DNA from: Glaciecola sp964195425
GTDB lineage: Bacteria; Pseudomonadota; Gammaproteobacteria; Enterobacterales; Alteromonadaceae
DNA length: 64,000 bases
Direction: 5' to 3'
NCBI GenBank assembly: GCA_964195425.1
Contig: CAXMOM010000065.1
Location: 1-64,000, forward strand
The translations under genes and the position numbers were made by a program. Positions 56,958 to 64,000 of this stretch are shown here, in pieces. Numbering within the stretch: position 1 is the stretch's first letter; every line of letters begins with the position of its first letter. The notes beneath the pieces were generated by a model, which searched no databases, was not told the DNA's origin, and saw only the letters and a program-made list of their open reading frames with translations.

Positions 56958-57349
56958 CTACAGAACCTCTATTACTGTATTTAATCGCTGTTTTTGTGTA
57001 CCACTGAGGTAATGAAATTCAATCCCTCTTATGTTGAGTTCATTTCTTATAAACGCTTGAAACTCATGACGCTTTACATCACCAGAGCGCTCCCATGTGT
57101 CTTCATAAGGGATTTCGTCACCACATAAAAATACATGGTTGAAACGGTCTTTGCTTTCATCGGCCAGTAGTGCTGATTCGCGCAGCGCCGACCCGTAATA
57201 ATCAATCGCAAAATGCCAGGTGGTAAGGGCGTTAGTTTCTACGAACAAGTAGTCATTACAATTTTTCAATGTAGCACTGTTAGGCGCGCTTCATTGACTA
57301 CCTGATTGATTGCACCTAAAGCGTCACTCACATGCTCGCCGCAGGGGTC
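56958..57349 (-). pseudogene. NadR-like ATPase/kinase remnant
   Basis: A 103-codon frame resembles the C-terminal half of NadR-type nicotinamide riboside kinases: LFVETNALTTWHFAIDYYG, a Walker-B-like FLCGDEIPYEDTWERSG and EFQAFIRNEL. Just upstream, another frame holds DPCGEHVSDALGAINQ, matching the EYGREHV region, after which a frameshift occurs near 57.27 kb. The N-terminal P-loop is absent; pnuC's end lies where it should be. So the kinase is probably dead by deletion plus frameshift. Confidence 0.7.
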
Positions 57350-57969
57350 TGAACTGAGATCTGTTGCCGACGATACTGTTTCCACCAAGAATATTGTCCG
57401 AAAAAACACATAATTAAAAATGTAAAATACAGCACTGAAGTAGGGTATAAACCTTTTTGCATATAGATAAATATGGCTACCACATCTACCACTATCCAAA
57501 ATACCCAGTTAAATAAATGACGGCGAGTGAGTAACCATTGTGCAACCAAACTGGTACACGTTGTAAAGGCATCTGCATAGGCGAAGCTAGCATCAGTATA
57601 AGTGTGCATTAGGTAGCCCAAAATAAAAGTTCCCGCTATAGCAACGCCGGCCCAAAGTACTAGATCTTTAGATGACGAGGGGTGTACAAGCAACTCTGGC
57701 GCTTGCTTGGTGTCTGGATTTCTGTGCTGCATCCAATTCCACCAGCCATAAAACTGCAGACCCATATACACAACATGCAAGCCGGCATCTGAATACAATT
57801 TGGCACCAAAAAATATATAGGCGAACAAACTGACCTGAATAAAACCAAAGAACCAACACCATATACTGCGCCGGATAATCAGAAAAACACAAATGAAACC
57901 TGCTAGCGAGGCAATTATTTCAAGAGGGCTCGCCCCTATAAAACCAGTAATAAATTCTTGGATTGTCAT
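57328..57969 (-). CDS. pnuC: Nicotinamide riboside transporter PnuC
   Basis: The 213-residue inner-membrane protein has about seven spans and PnuC features: IIASLAGFICVFLIIRRSIWCW, YMGLQFYGWWNW, and FGQYSWWKQYRRQ near the end. PnuC brings in nicotinamide riboside by facilitated diffusion, and trapping needs a kinase. The kinase that follows in related genomes is broken here. A new C-terminal tail (QQISVQTPAASM) may reflect the rearrangement. Confidence 0.88.
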   Translation of the reverse strand: MTIQEFITGFIGASPLEIIASLAGFICVFLIIRRSIWCWFFGFIQVSLFAYIFFGAKLYSDAGLHVVYMGLQFYGWWNWMQHRNPDTKQAPELLVHPSSSKDLVLWAGVAIAGTFILGYLMHTYTDASFAYADAFTTCTSLVAQWLLTRRHLFNWVFWIVVDVVAIFIYMQKGLYPTSVLYFTFLIMCFFGQYSWWKQYRRQQISVQTPAASM

Positions 57970-58046
57970 GGACTAGCGCCAGTTTTGTAGTTAAAGATGA
58001 TTATGACCTATATTTGTTCGGGATAAAATGTGAACATTTAAAAACA

Positions 58047-58217
58047 ATGAGCTTATTTTGGAATGCAGTAATCTTGTTGATTGGTTTAGTAGTGCCGTTA
58101 TTTACTAAACGATTTGGGCGCAACGACAATACCATTTGCACCATTCTCGTACCCACAATTACGCTCGCTTACATAGTTAGCCTAATGCTTTCTTATGGAA
58201 GAATTAAATTAATTTGA
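58047..58217 (+). CDS. Possible small membrane protein
   Basis: A 56-codon frame with two predicted membrane spans (LFWNAVILLIGLVVPLF and LVPTITLAYIVSLMLSY) lies between divergent pnuC and a terminator. An upstream in-frame start at 57963 would overlap pnuC's start. There is no clear ribosome binding site, so it may not be a gene, although the terminator after it suggests transcription. Confidence 0.4.
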   Translation: MSLFWNAVILLIGLVVPLFTKRFGRNDNTICTILVPTITLAYIVSLMLSYGRIKLI

Positions 58218-58228
58218 GAATGTAAAAC

Positions 58229-58260
58229 AAAAAAGCCAAGACAGGGACTTGGCTTTTTTA
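58229..58260. terminator. Bidirectional terminator before the lipase gene end
   Basis: AAAAAAGCCAAG and CTTGGCTTTTTT form a 12-base stem with a seven-base loop and T runs both ways, 15 bases from the lipase stop. Confidence 0.8.
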
Positions 58261-58274
58261 ACGTTGTTGAGCTT

Positions 58275-60851
58275 TTAGTTAGCCACTACACCCTGATTAG
58301 TCACTACAATAGTAGCTTGTCCTAATTCCGCGGTGGCAAAAAACGCCGCTATCTGCTGTTGCATTTCAACCGTTGTCGCAGCACTAGGAGAGGGATTAAG
58401 TAATGAACCATGCCCACCGGCGATGAAGCGCACTAGACCACTACCAGGTGTAGTAGAGCTAACACCTTCAAGGCCTATCAAACTGGCGAGGGCTTCAGTA
58501 CCGGATAATGGTGGTACAAAGTTTGGAATAGTTTGATCGGGTAATGCCGTACTGCCATCATCGTTAGTACCCCCTCCAACTACTTCGGCCATATATACCG
58601 GCGTACCTTGCGCATTCAATGCTAAGGCGTAGGTGTTTGGATCGCCTGAGTCCAGCATTGTTTGGGCAGCAAAAGCAAAACTACTGTATAACGATTCAGC
58701 CTCGGCTTGTTGCGCCGCTGTCGCACTGGCATCGTACTCAAGAAAAGCAGGGATTAATGCGAGTGCAACGTCGGTCAAACCATTCTCTGCCATATATTGA
58801 CCAAGAAACTGCTGGAAATCAGCACTACCACCTCCAAGAATTGAGGACTTAACCACAGGGCCGAAACCCGGTGACTCAAGCAAAAAACCTACAGTTCCGC
58901 CGCCAGGTACATTTAAGCCCGCCGCCTTAATAGCATACATCCCATCAAAGTCCGCTAAAGCCGGATTGACTTCACTTAAACTAGTATTGGCCATAGTCAC
59001 TGCTACGGTGGAAATCATCGCCCCTAATGACTGACCCGCAATATACACAGTGCTGCCGTCAATATCCACGCTGCCATTGGTTAGGTCAACTAGGGCATTA
59101 AGACCCAGTCGTAGACCCATCACATCGGCAACAGCCTGTCTGTTATTATCACGCCCAGAGAGCAAACTAGCCAAATTAAAGTAATCGGTGGTCGAACCAC
59201 CAAAACCGGCGGAAGTGTTAACGATAGTGCCATCTTCTAATACAAAACCACGGCTACCATGTAATGGATGGTCTATTGCCACTGTGGCAAAACCGGCCAA
59301 TGAAAGCGCAGCGGTCATGGCTAAAACATCTTCTTTCTTAGAGGTAATACCATGGGACAATATAACCACAGGCCAACCAGCTTCAGGTTTGGTAATGGGG
59401 TTAACCGCATTACTTAAGCCCGCTAAAATAGCGACCACTGTAGCATCAGGTACAGTAACCTGAACATCTAATGATTCAGTACCATCTGTATTACGTCCCT
59501 TAGGCAAAGGAATGGGGCTATAACGGGTCAGATGACGATCATCTATTATAGATAAACTAGAGGTGTCTAAGTCAAATAACATTCCTGCGGATGCTGCCTG
59601 GCAATAATCGTTGGCTGGGCCTACTGCCTCAGCGGCGATTAACGCGCCAATACCTTCAGCGCCAATGCCCCGTAGCGCAAGGGCATTGGTACATGCCGCT
59701 TGCCAGCTATCAGACAAAGGAGCTGTTGGGCTTAAATAATAAGGTAAATCAATACTGCCTTGTTTCATTTGCGCTGCGCAAAATGGGCCCGCTGAGGCGA
59801 ACGTTGCCGCTGCTGTTGGAAACAAGGGCCCCGCAGGGTCTGCTAACGCAGCAATAAGACCAGAGCAGGTATTTAATCCAACTGCTGTAAGTCCGGCTAG
59901 CTCTGCTTCTGATAGAAGCAATGAGGCAATGGCTTCAAATACATTAGGAACTAAAGCTTCTCCAACAGGTATAGCGGGTAAAAACTGAGCTGCTACTTCG
60001 GCGCTGGCACCCTGACCTAAGGCTCCGGCAAAAGCTCCAATTTGTAGTCCTTTAACGGTATTAAATATGTCATCAGTGACTTGGGTGTTAAAAGTCGCAC
60101 TGTAGATTATGGATTCGGCATCGACGCCACCATCCCTTACCAATACAGCTTCGTAGGAATTAATCAAAGCCTGAAGTCCAAGCTGTGCCTCTGAAGCAAG
60201 GGGTTGGGTACTAATAGGTAAGCTTACTAAACCATAGGTTGTTGATCCTTGTAATGCTTGTCCGTCGCTGCCTTTAAGACCATCTGTTAGTGCTACGTAA
60301 ATAGAGCTTGCACCGGGGAATGGTTTAAGGGGAACAATGGCGATATTGTTACCTGAGGCCTGAGACACAAAATCTACACCAAAGGTGAGTTCTTCATAAA
60401 TTTTACAACCTGATATAGGCGGCGCGGCGGTGCAATCGGCGTCATTTAGGTCCCCACCTACGGCGCCCCTGAATAATCTTACGGAGCCTGGCGTAGATAC
60501 CGAGGCCGCATCCAAGCTGATGCCAGTTGGGTGTGAGGTTCCTATAACAAAGGCTTGTTGAACAGACCAACCATCCTGTGCACCAAGTGCAATAGAAGGG
60601 CTAGCATAATTGGGTGTACCACCATTTTCTCTAGCAGCCACTTCATCAGGCATTTCTAAGGTGCCGTCTTGAGTACCCGTAAATAACAAATTATTGGGTA
60701 CCGGCAATACACCGTTTGAAGGGTCAAACAGGACTCGTGATGCAGGTCGAGCCGATGTTGCTTCTGCTTGAAGATCTTCTATTGTTTCACCACCACAACC
60801 TGCTAAACCCAATAGAGCGGCAATACTTGTCCCAAGTACCAGTTTTCTCAT
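58275..60851 (-). CDS. Large lipoprotein lipase, VolA/Pla-1-cef family
   Basis: The 858-residue protein has a lipoprotein signal with Cys at residue 19 (ALLGLAGCGGE), a long N-terminal beta-rich region starting FDPSNGVLPVPNNLLFTG, and an alpha/beta-hydrolase part with IAGQSLGAMISTV around the nucleophile Ser, preceded by LSHGITSKKEDVL and IDHPLHGSRGF. This matches surface-exposed lysophospholipase/lipases of the Pla-1/cef or VolA type in marine gammaproteobacteria, which release fatty acids from external lipids. It stands alone. Confidence 0.88.
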   Translation of the reverse strand: MRKLVLGTSIAALLGLAGCGGETIEDLQAEATSARPASRVLFDPSNGVLPVPNNLLFTGTQDGTLEMPDEVAARENGGTPNYASPSIALGAQDGWSVQQAFVIGTSHPTGISLDAASVSTPGSVRLFRGAVGGDLNDADCTAAPPISGCKIYEELTFGVDFVSQASGNNIAIVPLKPFPGASSIYVALTDGLKGSDGQALQGSTTYGLVSLPISTQPLASEAQLGLQALINSYEAVLVRDGGVDAESIIYSATFNTQVTDDIFNTVKGLQIGAFAGALGQGASAEVAAQFLPAIPVGEALVPNVFEAIASLLLSEAELAGLTAVGLNTCSGLIAALADPAGPLFPTAAATFASAGPFCAAQMKQGSIDLPYYLSPTAPLSDSWQAACTNALALRGIGAEGIGALIAAEAVGPANDYCQAASAGMLFDLDTSSLSIIDDRHLTRYSPIPLPKGRNTDGTESLDVQVTVPDATVVAILAGLSNAVNPITKPEAGWPVVILSHGITSKKEDVLAMTAALSLAGFATVAIDHPLHGSRGFVLEDGTIVNTSAGFGGSTTDYFNLASLLSGRDNNRQAVADVMGLRLGLNALVDLTNGSVDIDGSTVYIAGQSLGAMISTVAVTMANTSLSEVNPALADFDGMYAIKAAGLNVPGGGTVGFLLESPGFGPVVKSSILGGGSADFQQFLGQYMAENGLTDVALALIPAFLEYDASATAAQQAEAESLYSSFAFAAQTMLDSGDPNTYALALNAQGTPVYMAEVVGGGTNDDGSTALPDQTIPNFVPPLSGTEALASLIGLEGVSSTTPGSGLVRFIAGGHGSLLNPSPSAATTVEMQQQIAAFFATAELGQATIVVTNQGVVAN

Positions 60852-61515
60852 TTTGAAACCTCGTAATCCAAATGTTGATAAGTTAATTAAACGCCAATAA
60901 CCCTGCTTGTAAACTTAACTCGTAATCTTGATTGCATACGTTAATGTATAAATAAGTGTGAAAAATTAAACCTCATAAATCTTGTCATCGTCCAACATAT
61001 ATTATAACCAATTTGTAAACTTTTATTAAGCCATTAGCCGATTAGGAAACGTGGCTTGCTTTTTGACTATGAATATTAGTATCCTGAGCAACATAAACAT
61101 TGATACAAGTCATCTTCTGAATAACAGGCAACGATTAATATAAATTAATCGGGTTCAAATTAATTGAGGTCAGTCCAGCTGTAATTTAAACAAAATGCTT
61201 ACATTAATGCTACATAAAAATAATAAAAACCTTAACACTCTTTGCCAATCGATTATCATATGACGAAATAAGACGATGATTAATAATTTTGATTTTAACA
61301 ATTATTCTATTTCGTGCTCCAAGCATTGCGTATTATTGAGACAATTCACGTCAACATCTCACAGGTAAAGTGTAAAGAGATGGTAAAGCCACTTCATGAT
61401 ATTTAAATCCTAAAGGACGCGATATTGTAATGACAAACAGTACAGCAATTAGGAACCAAAAACTTCCCGTTTTTTGTTCACCAATATTCCTGTATAAGAA
61501 TTCGAGTACGCCGTT
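60852..61515. other. Intergenic region, no gene seen
   Basis: About 660 AT-rich bases upstream of the lipase. No sizeable frame, hairpin terminator or RNA gene was recognised. Confidence 0.5.
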
Positions 61516-61906
61516 TTATAAGATATCCCTTCCTTCTTCGTCAAATACACCATGACCACTATTGCTAAAGTTCAAATATGGTACTTCTTTGCTCACACTT
61601 TTAACGTGCACTAGAGCAAGCTCTCCGCTATGAATGGTAATTGAATCCTGCTGGCTAGGAAATGCATTAACTAATAGTTTATGCAGCTTTGCAGTCTGGT
61701 TTGTTGAGTTCTTTATCCCAAGTGAGGTCTTCAATATCTGCGGTCAAGTCACCAAAGAGTTATGTAGGCACCGGTTTTACATTCACCTCAAACACTGTAC
61801 TAAATTCTGCTTTGCCAACTAGCCCACGGAGCATCATCATTTTCGCGATAGGCAAATTCGGTTTCGAACTTTTCGTTTCTCCAACCAACAAACCAAACCT
61901 GCCCAT
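61516..61906 (-). pseudogene. Unrecognised decayed gene
   Basis: Minus-strand pieces in at least two frames look protein-like: MGRFGLLVGETKSSKP, GLVGKAEFSTVFEVNVKPVP, a stop, LFGDLTADIEDLTWDKEL, a stop, then in another frame HKLLVNAFPSQQDSITIHSG and YLNFSNSGHGVFDEEGRD. They could belong to one broken gene of about 125 codons. I do not recognise the family, and chance open frames are possible. Confidence 0.3.
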
Positions 61907-61916
61907 CTTAATTGGC

Positions 61917-61948
61917 AAACTGCCTTGCACTCGGAAAAGGCAGTTTTT
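61917..61948 (+). terminator. Terminator-like hairpin
   Basis: AAACTGCCTT and AAGGCAGTTT flank a ten-base loop and are followed by more T. No intact plus-strand gene precedes it, so it may have lost its gene. Confidence 0.5.
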
Positions 61949-62132
61949 CTACTTTAGCAAAAAGAACAAGCTCTTTGTTTAAAATTCCGTGCCCTAGGAA
62001 TCCGTCGGCTGAACTTATATAGCGAAATTAGGAAGATTAATCCAATTTGATAATGTTGACTCAGTGCACTTCGTTTTGTGTGTGAAATTGAATAAATATG
62101 ATTACTTTAACTTAACTTAATCGCACAAGATC

Positions 62133-62972
62133 TCAATCAGACGACGCGTCATTGTTTGACGCTATTGCTTTTTTCGGGCTTATGTAAGAGCTAAACTTGA
62201 AAGGGTATAACATTTGGCTCAGAAAGCTGTTGTTACCGATACGTGATACTCCTAAAGGAACATCGCATAATCCCGGAACGCGATAGGTACCAAAAAACCT
62301 ATCAAATATAGAAAAAACGGTCGCAAAATTAGTATTATAAGCAGAGCTGTCATCTGCATGATGCCAACGGTGCATAACGGGCGAAACAAAGACCAATGAC
62401 CACTTTCCATAGTTCCATGGTATGTTAGCATGAATAAAGTATCCGTAATAATGGCGGACTATATGTGCTGCAAAAACTGCATAAAGTGGAAAACCCATAG
62501 CCAACAAAATAGAAGAATCGATTATGTGTGTTGATAGGCGATTAATTGGGTGAAACCTCTGTAGTGTTAGCCACGTCATATTGGTATCCGAATGATGGAT
62601 ACTATGTGATGGCCAAAGTGCTCGAGTATGCTCAAGCCTGTGACGCCAATAACCAATAAAGTCGGCGGCGAAAACGGCACAAAAAATAACAAATGGCTCA
62701 GGAATAGCGTTCCAAAAAGTAGCGGCTAATTGAAAACTATATGAATATTTTGATATTACTAATATTATCGGAGTAACAACTACAATATTTAGGCTCATTA
62801 AAGCAATATTAAAAACACCACTAGAAAATGATGCACTAATCGCATCAAATACTTTTTTACCGTTGACTAAAAATGAAAAAAAGAAAAAAAGTATAGCTAG
62901 CATAAATAAATTGGAAACCCCAATGTAAATAGCTTTTGCTGAAGATTCAAATATTTCAATAATTTCAAGCAT
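62133..62972 (-). CDS. Fatty-acid-hydroxylase/sterol-desaturase family membrane enzyme
   Basis: The 279-residue protein has about five spans and the di-iron histidine motifs of the superfamily: HRLEH, HSIHHSD and HRWHHA, with another His pair in the membrane region. Such enzymes hydroxylate or desaturate lipids; the substrate is not predictable here. The C-terminus is charged. It has no co-directional neighbour close by. Confidence 0.85.
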   Translation of the reverse strand: MLEIIEIFESSAKAIYIGVSNLFMLAILFFFFSFLVNGKKVFDAISASFSSGVFNIALMSLNIVVVTPIILVISKYSYSFQLAATFWNAIPEPFVIFCAVFAADFIGYWRHRLEHTRALWPSHSIHHSDTNMTWLTLQRFHPINRLSTHIIDSSILLAMGFPLYAVFAAHIVRHYYGYFIHANIPWNYGKWSLVFVSPVMHRWHHADDSSAYNTNFATVFSIFDRFFGTYRVPGLCDVPLGVSRIGNNSFLSQMLYPFKFSSYISPKKAIASNNDASSD

Positions 62973-63811
62973 TTATAATTAAACTCCATGAGAAATCACA
63001 CAGCATTATATTGATTAGAAGTCTGGTTAAATACATAAGACAATCTCATAGTTAATTAAATTAAAGTGAAGCCCTGTTACTTTTTACGATGTGATATATC
63101 TGTTTCTCTTTATATGCTCTAGACTTTATACGTGTCTATTTTCCAATTAAATGGTAATGCCTTGCGCTAGGCACAAAGTTAATATACTCGCATAATCTAA
63201 ACCTTTTTTATCGGTAAAAATATATAGGTATATTAATTTTATAAAATACTTATGAATGCGGGATAACGCTACTCTAGTAATTGAGGAAAAAAATGGAATT
63301 TTTGCTATTAACGAGTTGTGTTCACTGTTGATTTAACTACCCCGTAGATACATGCTTAATGCAATATACAACATTGAATGTCCGGTTTCATTTTCTTTGG
63401 TATTTCAACAGTTTCCTTAACGGCTTACGATGTGATTGCTTATGATAATAGTTTCCCACAATAGACAATATAAAATGCAGCAATGGCGCTAAACCAAAAA
63501 AAATTAATGCCTGTTGCATCAATCAGGTATAGCGTTTATTCTTCTTTTAGTGTAGCGGCGCGCTACCCATCTTTTTATAAAAACAGCATGAACCATATGT
63601 ATACGTTTAATCATCCCGTTATTATTCTGGCAGCACCGTGATCAGGTAGTACGCTGCTTTTCGAAACGATGCCTACAACATTAGATTTCCTCCTTGGTTG
63701 ATCTAGACAATCTATCTAGCAGTCAGACGCAATTATCGTCTTATACCTTAAGCCCACCTGCTGACAATAAATGGCATAAGAACACTGCAGCATTGAGCCA
63801 AGCATTCACGC
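62973..63811. other. Intergenic region with little recognised
   Basis: About 840 bases. A 43-codon minus-strand frame (63388-63519) encodes a short hydrophobic-then-basic peptide beginning MQQALIFFGLAPLLHFIL, without a binding site. Further right, a strong minus-strand AAGGAGG motif near 63.69 kb precedes an ATG that is followed two codons later by a stop. Both may be decay products. Confidence 0.35.
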
Positions 63812-64000
63812 CTACCACTGTTCATCTGTCAACGCCATCATGCTGTCTTTGCCACTGGTTATATCGGTAAGCAGCCAGGTACTCTCGGTCAACAATTTGT
63901 CGAAGTAGTACTGCGCCGAGACCAGCTTACTCTCTAGCATTGGAGTGTTGCCTTCGCCGGCATCAAGTTGCACCTTTGCCGCTGTTGCCATCCGCGACCA
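63812..64000 (-). CDS. Acyl-CoA dehydrogenase, C-terminal fragment
   Basis: The last 62 residues of a gene running off the right edge. The sequence VSAQYYFDKLLTESTWLL then TSGKDSMMALTDEQW is the usual end of the long acyl-CoA dehydrogenases (DmdC/FadE-like, with a C-terminal extra helical domain). It would act in fatty-acid or related acyl-CoA oxidation with FAD. The active-site region lies outside the window. The frame was read directly since it is short. Confidence 0.7.
   Translation of the reverse strand, partial: WSRMATAAKVQLDAGEGNTPMLESKLVSAQYYFDKLLTESTWLLTDITSGKDSMMALTDEQW

Noticed and set aside
61634..61982. Plus-strand frames over the unknown remnant
   Set aside because: Their translations are Ser/Thr-rich shadows without motifs, and the opposite strand looks more protein-like.
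63640..63710. Leftward AAGGAGG followed by ATG near 63.69 kb
   Set aside because: The frame stops at the third codon and other frames give no recognisable protein.
1..64000. CRISPR arrays, tRNA or rRNA genes, and known defence systems
   Set aside because: No regularly spaced repeats, tRNA-like cloverleaf sequences or defence protein motifs were noticed on either strand.

Overview
The window reads as chromosome of a marine gammaproteobacterium of the Alteromonadales, probably near Glaciecola/Paraglaciecola/Alteromonas. That placement is inferred from protein character and gene order (lpxK-Trm112-kdsB, gltA divergent from sdhCDAB-sucABCD, a TonB receptor beside a flavin halogenase, MalR-type starch genes) and the AT-rich sequence. 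No rRNA, tRNA, CRISPR array, prophage or intact insertion sequence was seen.

Layout. 0-11.9 kb holds housekeeping genes: end of lpxK, a Trm112-like protein, kdsB, rimO, proBA, a periplasmic methyltransferase-like protein, small membrane proteins, tcdA, a phosphomannomutase and a DUF3429 protein. 12-23.9 kb is a TCA-cycle block: gltA leftward, then sdhCDAB, sucAB and sucCD rightward. SucB carries two tandem lipoyl domains. 23.9-30 kb has an MscS-type channel followed by two heavily broken genes, a tryptophan-halogenase-like flavoprotein and a TonB-dependent receptor whose end looks fused to an unrelated C-terminus. 30-38.2 kb has a PagL-like lipid A deacylase, HrpB helicase, a secreted CHRD protein, a GH17-like lipoprotein flanked by two long perfect palindromes, a DUF4442 protein and a broken lipoprotein gene. 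38.2-42.4 kb is a leftward trio: glycosyltransferase, asparagine-synthase-like amidotransferase, DUF418 membrane protein. 43.5-48.4 kb is a decayed starch/maltose locus: a GH13 amylase cut off from its signal peptide, a GH31 alpha-glucosidase missing its catalytic core, and an intact LacI-type regulator. 48.5-58.2 kb is again housekeeping (glnS, yciK, sohB, Nif3, cmoM, glutathione peroxidase, yciA, pnuC), with a broken NadR-like kinase beside pnuC. 58.3-64 kb has a large VolA/Pla-1-type lipase lipoprotein, an unrecognised remnant, a fatty-acid-hydroxylase family membrane enzyme and, at the right edge, the C-terminus of an acyl-CoA dehydrogenase.

How it fits together. The core genes are intact and ordinary. 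The accessory genes for importing and degrading alpha-glucans (receptor, halogenase partner, secreted amylase, alpha-glucosidase) are broken or have lost export, while their likely regulator survives, so this strain seems to be losing a polysaccharide-use system. I did not find a convincing wholly new system. The best candidates for a second look are the glycosyltransferase/amidotransferase/DUF418 operon, the untethered amylase, the chimeric receptor end, and the two-lipoyl SucB.
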